Below are positions 42,124 through 51,151 of a DNA stretch of 64,000 nt, in pieces. Origin of the DNA: HTCC2207 sp002685195 (lineage in GTDB: Bacteria > Pseudomonadota > Gammaproteobacteria > Pseudomonadales > Porticoccaceae). Where the stretch lies: the NCBI GenBank assembly GCA_051201675.1, contig CP179212.1, positions 1,116,001-1,180,000 on the forward strand, in the 5' to 3' direction. How positions within the stretch are numbered: position 1 is the first letter of the stretch; the number at the start of each line of letters is the position of its first letter. The translations under genes and the position numbers were made by a program. The notes under the pieces were generated by a model that was given only the letters and a program-made list of their open reading frames with translations, had not been told where the DNA came from and did not search any database.

Positions 42124-44775
42124 ATGGATGATTTAGATCCAACAGAAACCCGCGAATGGCTGGAAGCACTTGATTCGATTTGCCGCTCACAGGGGGATGA
42201 TCGAGCCAGCTACATTCTCGCGCAGCTGAATGCTCGCGCCACAGAAAATGGAATAGACCTTCCTCAATCGGTGACGACTCATTTTTGTAATACGATTCCA
42301 GCAGTTCGAGAGAAAATAATGCCGGGCGATCTCTTTATGGAGCGTCGAATCCGATCGCTTGTCAGATGGAACGCACTAGCTATGGTGATGCGAGCTAATG
42401 CCCAAAGTGAGGGTATTGGTGGTCATATAGCAAGCTTTTCATCAGCAGCGACCCTTTATGATGTTGGCTTTAATTATTTTTTCCGCGGATCCTCAGACGA
42501 TACGCCTGGAGATCTCGTTTTCTTTCAAGGGCACAGTTCACCGGGTATGTACGCACGGTCCTTTTTAGAAGGTCGTCTGAGTGTTGAGCAACTAGATAAG
42601 TTCCGCCGCGAGGTGGATGGAACAGGACTATCCTCCTATCCCCACCCTTGGTTAATGCCCGACTATTGGCAGTTTCCTACAGTGTCGATGGGTCTAGGCC
42701 CCATTCAGGCTATTTATCAAGCTCATGTGATGCGTTATTTGTCAGCTCGAGATTTGGTTGCCCGAGGCAATCGAAAAGTATGGGCTTTTCTAGGGGATGG
42801 AGAATGTGATGAGCCCGAGACCCTTGGAGCTATCTCTTTGGCCGGTAGAGAAGGTCTGGAGAATTTGATTTTCGTCATCAACTGTAATTTACAGCGATTG
42901 GATGGACCAGTTCGTGGTAACGGTAAGATTATTCAAGAATTAGAGGGGGTTTTTAGAGGAGCGGGTTGGAGCGTTATCAAAGTTATTTGGGGCAGACATT
43001 GGGACCAGCTTTTAGAGCGAGATAAGAGTGGCTTGTTACTGCAAAGAATGAATGAAGTGTGTGATGGAGAGCTCCAGAATTATAAATACAACGGAGGTGC
43101 TTACACTCGAGAGCATTTCTTTGGTAAGTATCCTGAGCTACTTGAGCTGGTTAAAGATATGACTGATGACCAGATTATGGCTTTAAACCGGGGTGGACAT
43201 GATCCCTATAAGGTTTATGCGGCATATTCTGAAGCTGTTGAGAGTAAAGGGCATCCCACCGTTATCTTGGCCCATACTGTGAAAGGTTATGGTCTTGGTG
43301 CAGGTGGACAAGCCGCCAACGACACGCATTCAGTTAAAAAACTGGATGTTGAAAATTTGAAGATATTCAGGGATCGCTTTGGAATTCCTATTTCAGATGA
43401 TCAGTTGGAAACAGTGCCGTACTATCGTCCAGAGGAAAATAGTCCTGAATTGATTTATATGAACGAAAGACGAGCATCTCTTGGTGGGCCATTGCCCGCT
43501 AGGAAATCTGATTTTGAAGAGATGTCTGTTCCCGCACTAAAAGTTTTTGATAAACAGCTGGATAGTAGTGGCGAGAGAGAAATGTCCTCGACCATGGCTT
43601 TTGTGAGAATCTTGTCTACCCTAATCAAAAATAAAGATATAGGCCAGTATGTAGTGCCCATTGTTCCCGATGAAGCTCGCACATTCGGAATGGAGGGTAT
43701 GTTTCGCCAATTAGGTATATATACCTCTGCAGGACAAAAATACGTGCCTCATGATCGAGAGCAGATCATGTACTACAAAGAAGACAAAAAAGGCGTGATT
43801 CTAGAAGAAGGTATTAACGAAGCGGGCGCAATGTCAGCTTGGCTAGCTTTGGCGACGGCCTACAGTACTAGCTCTCGTCCAATGATTCCATTTTATATAT
43901 TTTATTCAATGTTTGGCTTTCAGCGTATCGGAGATCTTGCCTGGGCTTCGGGAGATTGTCAGGCTAGAGGATTTTTAATCGGCGCTACTGCTGGGAGAAC
44001 TACGTTAAACGGAGAAGGGCTTCAGCATCAAGATGGCCACAGCCTAATATTGGCCAATACCATCCCTAACTGCAAAAGTTATGATGCTACCTATAGCTAT
44101 GAGTTGGCTGTGATTATTCAAAGTGGTCTCAAATGTATGTTTGAGGACAAAGAAAATTATTTTTACTACCTGACTACGATGAATGAAAATTATATTCAGC
44201 CCGCTATGCCTGAAGGTGTTGAGGAAGGAATTGTTAGAGGTATTTATCCTTTAAAACGTAGCCAAGAAGTGACGTCTAAAAAGAAGGTTACCTTAATGGG
44301 GGCAGGTACTATTCTTAATGAAGTTGTTGCTGCTTCGGAAATACTAAAAGAAAAATTCTCAGTAGAAGCCGATATTTGGAGTCTAACCAGTGTCAATGAA
44401 TTAGTTCGAGAAGGTCAAGCGGTTGATCGTTGGAATCTACTTCATCCTACAGAAACACCCAAGCTCAGCTATGTGGAACAGCAGGTGGGTAATATTTCAG
44501 ACCCTATTGTTATCGCGACTGACTATATGAAAGCCTATGCTGAACAACTGAGGCGATACTTACCCAGTTCCCTGCATGTGTTAGGCACAGACGGGTTTGG
44601 GCGGAGTGATAGTCGCGAGACGTTGCGACACTTTTTTGAGGTAGATCGTTACTTTATTGTCGTGTCAGCGCTGAAAGGTTTGGCTGATAAAGGGATTATT
44701 GAGCAATCTGTAGTATCTGAGGCAATTGAATCGTTTTCTATTGACCCGGAGAAAACGAACCCGCTTTACATGTAA
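42124..44775 (+). CDS. aceE: Pyruvate dehydrogenase E1 component
   Basis: AceE is the homodimeric thiamine-diphosphate E1 that decarboxylates pyruvate and acetylates the lipoyl groups of AceF. The TPP motif is GDGECDEPETLGAISLAGREGLENLIFVINCNLQ, and the N-terminal DLDPTETREWLEAL and GFNYFFRGSSDDTPGDLVFFQGHSSPGMYAR regions are typical of the 880-890 residue single-chain type. ATG 42124, seven bases after AAGGTGG, gives 883 residues. AceF follows after 60 bases. No E3 gene is in the window. Confidence 0.97.
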   Translation: MDDLDPTETREWLEALDSICRSQGDDRASYILAQLNARATENGIDLPQSVTTHFCNTIPAVREKIMPGDLFMERRIRSLVRWNALAMVMRANAQSEGIGGHIASFSSAATLYDVGFNYFFRGSSDDTPGDLVFFQGHSSPGMYARSFLEGRLSVEQLDKFRREVDGTGLSSYPHPWLMPDYWQFPTVSMGLGPIQAIYQAHVMRYLSARDLVARGNRKVWAFLGDGECDEPETLGAISLAGREGLENLIFVINCNLQRLDGPVRGNGKIIQELEGVFRGAGWSVIKVIWGRHWDQLLERDKSGLLLQRMNEVCDGELQNYKYNGGAYTREHFFGKYPELLELVKDMTDDQIMALNRGGHDPYKVYAAYSEAVESKGHPTVILAHTVKGYGLGAGGQAANDTHSVKKLDVENLKIFRDRFGIPISDDQLETVPYYRPEENSPELIYMNERRASLGGPLPARKSDFEEMSVPALKVFDKQLDSSGEREMSSTMAFVRILSTLIKNKDIGQYVVPIVPDEARTFGMEGMFRQLGIYTSAGQKYVPHDREQIMYYKEDKKGVILEEGINEAGAMSAWLALATAYSTSSRPMIPFYIFYSMFGFQRIGDLAWASGDCQARGFLIGATAGRTTLNGEGLQHQDGHSLILANTIPNCKSYDATYSYELAVIIQSGLKCMFEDKENYFYYLTTMNENYIQPAMPEGVEEGIVRGIYPLKRSQEVTSKKKVTLMGAGTILNEVVAASEILKEKFSVEADIWSLTSVNELVREGQAVDRWNLLHPTETPKLSYVEQQVGNISDPIVIATDYMKAYAEQLRRYLPSSLHVLGTDGFGRSDSRETLRHFFEVDRYFIVVSALKGLADKGIIEQSVVSEAIESFSIDPEKTNPLYM

Positions 44776-44835
44776 ATCTTGTTTATCAAGGCTTTAGTAA
44801 GGTAGCATGAAATTTACTAGTACGAGGATTTGTTA

Positions 44836-46170
44836 GTGGCAATAGAAACTATAGTAGTTCCAGATCTTGGCGGGGCCGAATCTGTAGATGTGATTGAATT
44901 AAGTCTAGCCCAGGGCGACACTGTTGGGGTGGAGGATTCGTTGCTGGTTCTGGAGTCTGACAAGGCCACCATGGATGTACCAAGCCCTCACGAGGGTCAG
45001 TTGGTTAAGTATTTGGTTGCTGAAGGTGACACTGTCAAAGTCGGCGACCCCATAGCAGAGCTTGAAATTCAGGCTGATACAAGCCAAGAAGTGGCGAATG
45101 AGGCTGCTGAATCTTTGGATGCTGAGGTCGAGGATATAGCAGAAGCTACTGTAGCACCGGAAGCTGCGCCAGTAGCAAAAATCGAAGAGAAGGCGACTGA
45201 GTTTGATGTCGCTATATCTTCTTCCGCGGTTGATTTACCTCTTGCTGATTCAGAGAGCGCGGATGATATTTATGCAGGACCTGCGGTCAGAATGCTGGCT
45301 AGAGAATTAGGTGTAGATCTGACTAGCGTTCCAGGTAGTGGTCCTCGAGGACGCATCTTGAAGGACGATGTCAATGATTATGTGAAGCGAGCACTGTCTG
45401 GTGGCGCTGCTGAGAGCCGTCAAGATACTGGTGCTGGAATTCCTGAAATCCCGCAGATCGATTTCAGCCAGTTTGGTGAGATTGAAAAGGTTAAGTTAAC
45501 CAAAATTCAGAAGGTCACAGCCAACAATATGCAGCGCAATTGGCTGAATGTTCCTCATGTAACCCAGTTTGATGATGCTGATATAACTGAGATGGACAGT
45601 TTTCGTAAATCACTGAAAGCTGAAGGCGAGATGCGTGGTGTTCGTGTGACACCAGTAGCCTTTCTTGTAAAAGCTATTGCCACTGCTTTGGAAGATAATC
45701 CTGGCTTTAACCGATCTCTTTTAGGAGACGGCGAGAGTTATATTCAAAAGCAATATTGTAATATCGGAATAGCCGTAGATACACCGCGTGGACTGGTGGT
45801 TCCGGTTATTCGTAACGCCTCATCTATGGGGATCTGGGAGATCGCTGGGGAAGTGGCACAGTTGGCAGAAAAAGCGCGAGAAGGAAAACTTAAGCCCTCC
45901 GATATGCAAGGAGGCTGTTTTACGCTCTCGAGCTTAGGAGCCATCGGTGGAAATGGATTCACGCCAATTGTTAACGCCCCTGAATTGGGTATTCTTGGTG
46001 TGTCTAAAGCTCAAATGAAGCCTGTTTGGAACGGGCATGACTTTGAACCACGTTTGATGCTTCCTTTGGCACTTTCCTATGATCACCGATTAATCAATGG
46101 TGGTGATGCGGGTCGATTTATGACTCAGATAGTTAAATTGTTGAGTGATATTAGGCACCTAGCTCTATAG
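44836..46170 (+). CDS. aceF: Pyruvate dehydrogenase E2, dihydrolipoyl acetyltransferase
   Basis: AceF is the core acetyltransferase of the pyruvate dehydrogenase complex. It has one lipoyl domain at about 2-75 with lipoylated lysine K43 in ESDKATMD, an alanine/glutamate-rich linker, a peripheral-subunit-binding domain (AGPAVRMLARELGVDLTSVPGSGPRGRIL) and the catalytic domain with the SYDHRLINGGDAGRF motif. GTG 44836 is chosen because ACGAGGA at 44821-44827 is eight bases away; TTG 44830 is too close. A single lipoyl domain makes it shorter (444 residues) than the two- and three-domain forms of other gammaproteobacteria. Confidence 0.95.
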   Translation: MAIETIVVPDLGGAESVDVIELSLAQGDTVGVEDSLLVLESDKATMDVPSPHEGQLVKYLVAEGDTVKVGDPIAELEIQADTSQEVANEAAESLDAEVEDIAEATVAPEAAPVAKIEEKATEFDVAISSSAVDLPLADSESADDIYAGPAVRMLARELGVDLTSVPGSGPRGRILKDDVNDYVKRALSGGAAESRQDTGAGIPEIPQIDFSQFGEIEKVKLTKIQKVTANNMQRNWLNVPHVTQFDDADITEMDSFRKSLKAEGEMRGVRVTPVAFLVKAIATALEDNPGFNRSLLGDGESYIQKQYCNIGIAVDTPRGLVVPVIRNASSMGIWEIAGEVAQLAEKAREGKLKPSDMQGGCFTLSSLGAIGGNGFTPIVNAPELGILGVSKAQMKPVWNGHDFEPRLMLPLALSYDHRLINGGDAGRFMTQIVKLLSDIRHLAL

Positions 46171-46196
46171 TTTCGAAGACCCTCGAGGAGGCTAAC

Positions 46197-46637
46197 ATGC
46201 AGTTTTTGCACACCATGGTGCGAGTATCAAATGTCGAAAGTTCCTTGGCATTTTATTGTGATGCGCTCGGTATGATTGAAGTCTCGCGATATGAGGTTGC
46301 AAAAGGTCGCTTTACACTAATCTTTTTAGCCGCACCGGACGATTCAAAGACAGCAATTGAAAAAGATGCGCCTTTGTTAGAGCTGACGCATAACTGGGAT
46401 CCAGAGCACTACGAGGGTGGCAGAAACTTTGGCCATTTAGCTTTCCGAGTAAATGATATATATGCAGCTTGTTCTCGATTAGCGGATCACGGAGTTCTTA
46501 TCAGTCGCCCTCCCAGAGATGGGCATATGGCTTTTGTTAGATCTCCTGATGGCATTTCTATTGAGCTACTGCAAGCTGGAAAGGCTTTGCCTCCATCGGA
46601 ACCTTGGGCATCCATGAGCAACACTGGAGAGTGGTAA
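46197..46637 (+). CDS. gloA: Lactoylglutathione lyase, glyoxalase I
   Basis: GloA converts the methylglyoxal-glutathione adduct to S-lactoylglutathione. The 146-residue protein has both vicinal-oxygen-chelate modules. The metal ligands align as H5 (FLHTMVRV), E62 (LLELTHNW), H80 (NFGHLAF) and E123 (GISIELL), matching the four nickel ligands of E. coli GloA. It follows aceF by 26 bases in the same direction and may be co-transcribed with the pyruvate dehydrogenase genes. A convergent gene ends 12 bases downstream. Confidence 0.93.
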   Translation: MQFLHTMVRVSNVESSLAFYCDALGMIEVSRYEVAKGRFTLIFLAAPDDSKTAIEKDAPLLELTHNWDPEHYEGGRNFGHLAFRVNDIYAACSRLADHGVLISRPPRDGHMAFVRSPDGISIELLQAGKALPPSEPWASMSNTGEW

Positions 46638-46649
46638 GAGGTGGTCTTG

Positions 46650-47726
46650 TTACAAGCTTTTCTTAAATGGCAACATCTCTAAAGCCTGATCAATATGGTG
46701 CTGGATAGCAACGTTTTCTTGCTCAAGATAGCGCGCGATAGCGTCCTTGAACTCAGGATGCCGTATCCAGTGCAGTGAAAAGGTTCGTACCGGCTCAAAC
46801 CCTCTCACTAACTTGTGCTCTCCTTGAGCTCCGGCATCATATCGCTGCAGCCCCATTTTAATGGCTAACTCAATGCCGCTGTAGTAGCAGAGCTCAAAAT
46901 GTAAGTACGGATATTCCCCAAGGCTCCCCCAGTAGCGACCATAAAGGGTGTCGTTGTCAAAGAGGTAAAGTGCACACGCTATGGGTTCAGATTCGATATT
47001 TGCGACAGCCATCGCTATCTGCTCGGGCATTTTGATCGCTATCTGTCGAAAGAAATCAGACGTTAAGTAGCCTCGAGTTCCATTCCGTTTGGCATATGTG
47101 CGCTCATATAGTCGATAGAAAAGCTGCCATAGATCGGTAGTGATCTCGTCGCCACACAAAATTTTGACGTCAATCCCTTGATTGATAACTTCCTGACGCT
47201 CCTTTCTAATCATTTTGCGTTTGCGAGAAGTCATTGCCAAAAGGTAGTCATCAAAAGAGTCATAACCTTTGTTAAACCAATGGTATTGAACCCCAGATCT
47301 TTTCAATAGCCTGGGGTCGTGGAGCAGGGATAGGTCACTATCATTGGGGAAAAGAATGTGCCAACTTGATGCCTGGGTCTCTTCCGCAATATTAGTGACT
47401 TCATCAACTAGTTGACCCCATTGCGTTTGAGTTACAACTTGCTCACTTCGAAGGCGACTTCCAGTTGAGGGAGTAAATGGAATGGCAGTGACTAATTTAG
47501 GGTAGTAATCTAATCCGTTCTGATGGTATGCATTGGCCCAGGCGTGATCAAACACATATTCACCCATTGAATGATCTTTTAAATACAGGGGCATGAAACA
47601 ATTTAATTCTTTGTCTTTAAGTTCAAGATGGATTGGCGTCCATCCGGTTTCTGCAGAAACACTGCCACTATCTTCAAGAGCTTGCAAAAAGGTATCGCGG
47701 AGAAATGGATAAGACAAATCCTTCAT
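46650..47726 (-). CDS. FemAB-like/GNAT-type N-acyltransferase (COG3146-like)
   Basis: A 358-residue protein that I match, from memory, to the COG3146/DUF482 group of GNAT-fold proteins related to FemAB. Diagnostic stretches are FMPLYLKDHSMGEYVFDHAWANAY, YYPKLVTAIPFTPSTGSRL, and the C-terminal YGRYWGSLGEYPYLHFELCYYSGIELAI and RYDAGAQGEHKLVRGFEPV. The acceptor is unknown. It is a single minus-strand gene, convergent with gloA. A 265-base gap before fabV has no convincing feature. Confidence 0.82.
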   Translation of the reverse strand: MKDLSYPFLRDTFLQALEDSGSVSAETGWTPIHLELKDKELNCFMPLYLKDHSMGEYVFDHAWANAYHQNGLDYYPKLVTAIPFTPSTGSRLRSEQVVTQTQWGQLVDEVTNIAEETQASSWHILFPNDSDLSLLHDPRLLKRSGVQYHWFNKGYDSFDDYLLAMTSRKRKMIRKERQEVINQGIDVKILCGDEITTDLWQLFYRLYERTYAKRNGTRGYLTSDFFRQIAIKMPEQIAMAVANIESEPIACALYLFDNDTLYGRYWGSLGEYPYLHFELCYYSGIELAIKMGLQRYDAGAQGEHKLVRGFEPVRTFSLHWIRHPEFKDAIARYLEQENVAIQHHIDQALEMLPFKKSL

Positions 47727-47991
47727 TTCATTTAATCCAATAATGTTAATATCTAAGGGGATATATGGGGTTAGTTCGCCATGATGAAGTATAATAGCGT
47801 TGATGCTAAAAAAGCTTCGGCTATTCTAAAAGTTTACGGCCACAGATCCAATTATGATCAAATAATATTATTCCTTAAAAGCTATGCTTTTGTGACTTTT
47901 TTAGCGCTAATAATACGAGAAGGGCGACCATTGGGTTATCATAGACAGAGTCGGATAAGACGATAAATTAGCTATCAGCGGAGATATTTGA

Positions 47992-49185
47992 ATGATTATT
48001 AAGCCTCGCGTTCGCGGCTTCATGTGTATTACTAGCCATCCATCTGGTTGTGAAAAGAATGTTCGCGACCAGATTGATTATATTAGAGCTCAAGAGAGTA
48101 TTGATGCTCCCAAAAGAGTGCTAGTCATAGGTAGTTCAACGGGTTATGGGCTGTCTGCTAGAATTACAGCAGCCTTTGGTTCAGGGGCTTCTACCCTTGG
48201 TGTGTTTTTCGAAAAACCGGGCTCGGAGCGGAAGCCGGGCACTGCAGGTTGGTACAATAGCGCCGCTTTTCATAAATATGCTGAAGAAGATGGTCTCTAT
48301 GCCAAAAGTATCAATGGCGATGCATTCTCAGATGACATAAAAAAAACCGCAATTGAAACAATAAAATCAGATATGGGTCAGGTTGATCTTGTGATTTATA
48401 GTCTGGCCGCACCTCGGCGACAGCATCCAGTTACCGGAGAAGTTTTTAACTCAACATTAAAACCGGTGGGGAAAGATATAACGATGCTCGGCATTAACAC
48501 CGACAAAGAGGTTATCCAGGAGTTTAGTTTAGAGAAAGCCACGACCAAGGAGATTGAAGATACTGTCGCTGTAATGGGGGGAGAAGACTGGCAGATGTGG
48601 TTGGATGCACTTAGCGCGGCAGGGGTCCTTGCTGATGGTGCAAAAACTACTGCTTTTACCTACATTGGCGAGAAAATGACCTGGGATCTATACTGGGATG
48701 GGACTATTGGGCAAGCAAAAAAGGATTTAGACACCAAAGTACTCTCAATCAGGGAGAAACTAGCCCAGACAGGAGGTGATGCTAGAGTTTCAGTACTCAA
48801 GGCCGTCGTTACTCAGTCAAGTTCAGCAATTCCTGTCATGCCCCTTTACTTGGCTATGTTGTTCAAAGAAATGAAGGCAGAAGGAAGTCATGAGGGCTGT
48901 ATTGAACAGCTTTATAGATTGTTTACAGAAGGTTTATATTGCGATAACCCACGCTTGGATAATGAAGGCCGCTTAAGGATGGATGAGCTTGAAATGCGGC
49001 CCAACATACAGGATAAAGTAGCTGAATCTTGGGCTAAGATATCCACTGAAAATCTCCATAGTTTGACGGATTTTGAAGGTTACAAGCAGGATTTTTTAGG
49101 TTTGTTTGGCTTTGATATTGCTGGTGTGGACTATGAAGCCGATGTTAATCCAGAGGTCGCAATTGCCAATCTGGTGAAAGGCTAG
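47992..49185 (+). CDS. fabV: Enoyl-ACP reductase FabV
   Basis: FabV is the trans-2-enoyl-ACP/CoA reductase of the TER family, an alternative to FabI and little affected by triclosan. The 397-residue length, the N-terminus MIIKPRVRGFMCITSHPSGCEKNV, the NADH site VLVIGSSTGYGLSARI and the catalytic Y-x8-K pair in TYIGEKMTWDLYWDGTIGQAKKDLD support this. Whether the genome also has fabI cannot be seen. lpxL begins four bases later. Confidence 0.95.
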   Translation: MIIKPRVRGFMCITSHPSGCEKNVRDQIDYIRAQESIDAPKRVLVIGSSTGYGLSARITAAFGSGASTLGVFFEKPGSERKPGTAGWYNSAAFHKYAEEDGLYAKSINGDAFSDDIKKTAIETIKSDMGQVDLVIYSLAAPRRQHPVTGEVFNSTLKPVGKDITMLGINTDKEVIQEFSLEKATTKEIEDTVAVMGGEDWQMWLDALSAAGVLADGAKTTAFTYIGEKMTWDLYWDGTIGQAKKDLDTKVLSIREKLAQTGGDARVSVLKAVVTQSSSAIPVMPLYLAMLFKEMKAEGSHEGCIEQLYRLFTEGLYCDNPRLDNEGRLRMDELEMRPNIQDKVAESWAKISTENLHSLTDFEGYKQDFLGLFGFDIAGVDYEADVNPEVAIANLVKG

Positions 49186-49189
49186 CCTC

Positions 49190-50149
49190 TTGACTGATAA
49201 AGCCTCTAAGGGGACCAAGTTTAGAGCAGAACTTCTGCATCCAAGGCACTGGCTTCTTTGGCTTGGTTTAGGGTTATGGCGGCTAATAACCATGCTTCCT
49301 TTTCCGATATTGGTCTTTCTTGGAACCGGGATGGGCCTTTTGGTATTTAGCTTGCCTAGCAGTCGCAAGAGAATTGCACAAAAAAATATAGAAGTGTGCT
49401 TTCCAAACCTGAGTTCAGACGAGCAATACGCTTTATTGCGCAAAAACTTCATCAGTATGGGTATTGCCATCATGGAAGTTGGTATGGCCTGGTGGTGGTC
49501 GAAGCGTCGTTTAAAAAAGTTGATTACTTACGATGGACTTGAGCATTTGACATCCGTGCCTAGTGGTCAGGGAACTATGCTACTTGGAATTCATTTTACG
49601 ACCTTGGAGATCGGCGCCGCCGCTGTGGCAATGGCGACGCAAATGGACGGTATGTATCGAGCGCATGGCAACCCAGTTTATGATTATGTTCAAGCCTGTG
49701 GGCGAATATCTAAGGGGAGTGGAGACACTATGGTATTTGAACGAAGGGATGTTAGGGGTAGTATGAGGGCGCTTAAAAACGGACGAACATTATGGTACGG
49801 CCCCGACCAAGACTATGGCCTTGTACAAGGGCTATTTGCACCGTTTTTTGGTGTTCAGGCGGCAACTGTATATGCAACGGCTCGATTTGCTGAGAAAACT
49901 GGAGCAGCAGTGGTCCCTTTTACCCACATTCGGCTTCCAGGCTCCAGAGGATATAAAGTAACAATACATCCTCAACTCAAGTCGTTTCCAGTGGGCGATG
50001 ATTTAATTGATGCGACAAGAATTAATCAGTTGATAGAAAAGTTTATTCTTTTGCAACCAGACCAATATTTGTGGGCTCACCGGCGATTTAAAAATAGGCC
50101 CGAGGGAGAAGCTGATATTTATGACTCTGATGGTGTGCAGGATGATTAA
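49190..50149 (+). CDS. lpxL: Lipid A biosynthesis lauroyl acyltransferase
   Basis: LpxL/HtrB adds a secondary lauroyl chain to Kdo2-lipid IVA in the inner membrane. The catalytic motif HX4E is H135-E140 in GIHFTTLEIGA, as in E. coli LpxL; LLHPRHWLLWLGLGLWRL is the membrane-anchoring N-terminus and RRFKNRPEGE is near the C-terminus. It has 319 residues and a TTG start four bases after fabV, so the fatty-acid and lipid-A steps are linked in one unit. Confidence 0.94.
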   Translation: MTDKASKGTKFRAELLHPRHWLLWLGLGLWRLITMLPFPILVFLGTGMGLLVFSLPSSRKRIAQKNIEVCFPNLSSDEQYALLRKNFISMGIAIMEVGMAWWWSKRRLKKLITYDGLEHLTSVPSGQGTMLLGIHFTTLEIGAAAVAMATQMDGMYRAHGNPVYDYVQACGRISKGSGDTMVFERRDVRGSMRALKNGRTLWYGPDQDYGLVQGLFAPFFGVQAATVYATARFAEKTGAAVVPFTHIRLPGSRGYKVTIHPQLKSFPVGDDLIDATRINQLIEKFILLQPDQYLWAHRRFKNRPEGEADIYDSDGVQDD

Positions 50150-50239
50150 AATTGAGCCATTATCAGAGTTTTACTTGTGCCTGATCTTCTGCATCAGTAC
50201 CATGAAGCCGCAGTCGCGCCGTCTATTTTGGAGAGAAAA

Positions 50240-51118
50240 ATGATCACTGGGAGTATCGTTGCATTGGTCACACCCATGCAGTCAGGTTCCATGACGGTAG
50301 ATTGGGCTGCTTTAGAGGTATTAATTGAATGGCATGTGGAGCAGGGAACAGACGCAATCGTTGCAGTAGGGACAACTGGGGAATCAGCTACACTAAATGT
50401 TTCAGAACACGGTAAAGTTATTGAGTTTGTGGTAGACAAAGTTTGCGGAAGAATACCTGTTATTGCTGGTACGGGTGCGAACTCAACTTCAGAGGCAATA
50501 GAGTTAACGCAAACAGCAAAAAAAGTAGGTGCTGACGCCTGTCTCTTGGTTACCCCCTACTATAACAAACCAACACAGCAGGGGCTGTTTGAACACTACA
50601 AAGCTATCGCTACGGCAGTAGATATTGATCAAGTTCTCTACAATGTGCCAGGGCGAACGGCCTGTGATATGGTTTCAGATACCGTGGCTAGATTAAGTAG
50701 ATTCAGTAATATAGTCGGTATTAAAGAAGCCACAGGAGATGTATCCCGTCTCGATGAACTCAAGGCTAGTTGTGCTCCCGATTTTGCGTTTTACTCAGGT
50801 GATGACGCAACGGCGCGGCAGTTTATGGTTAAGGGAGGGCATGGAAATATTTCGGTCACGGCGAACGTTGCCCCCAAATTAATGTCTGAAATGTGTGCGG
50901 CGGCTTTACGAGGTGATAGTAATAGGGCTGAAGAGATCGATTTAAACCTTAACTTGCTCCATTCTGCTCTTTTTGTTGAAGCTAATCCTATTCCAGTTAA
51001 ATGGGCTGTCAGCCAAATGGGCATGATGGAAAATGTGCTTAGATTGCCAATGACCGCTTTGAGTGAAGAGCACAAAAAAGTTGTTGAAGTTGCCTTGAAA
51101 GCAGCAAAAGTTATATAA
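50240..51118 (+). CDS. dapA: 4-hydroxy-tetrahydrodipicolinate synthase
   Basis: DapA condenses pyruvate with aspartate semialdehyde in the lysine/diaminopimelate pathway. The Schiff-base lysine is K162 in GIKEATGD, the catalytic tyrosine lies in LYNVPGRTACD, and VGTTGESATL binds the keto acid. ATG 50240 with GGAG six bases upstream gives MITGSIVALVTPM and 292 residues; the longer in-frame opening from 50177 adds a non-homologous leader. bamC follows after 33 bases, as in E. coli and Pseudomonas. Confidence 0.96.
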   Translation: MITGSIVALVTPMQSGSMTVDWAALEVLIEWHVEQGTDAIVAVGTTGESATLNVSEHGKVIEFVVDKVCGRIPVIAGTGANSTSEAIELTQTAKKVGADACLLVTPYYNKPTQQGLFEHYKAIATAVDIDQVLYNVPGRTACDMVSDTVARLSRFSNIVGIKEATGDVSRLDELKASCAPDFAFYSGDDATARQFMVKGGHGNISVTANVAPKLMSEMCAAALRGDSNRAEEIDLNLNLLHSALFVEANPIPVKWAVSQMGMMENVLRLPMTALSEEHKKVVEVALKAAKVI

Positions 51119-51151
51119 ATTTAATAGTCTACTTAAGGGCCTTACCTAAAA

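Noticed and set aside
47781..47966. A 61-codon open frame on the plus strand between the GNAT-like gene and fabV
   Set aside because: No ribosome-binding site, no recognisable motif, and its second half is an arginine-rich low-complexity tail. The stretch is more likely fabV leader sequence.
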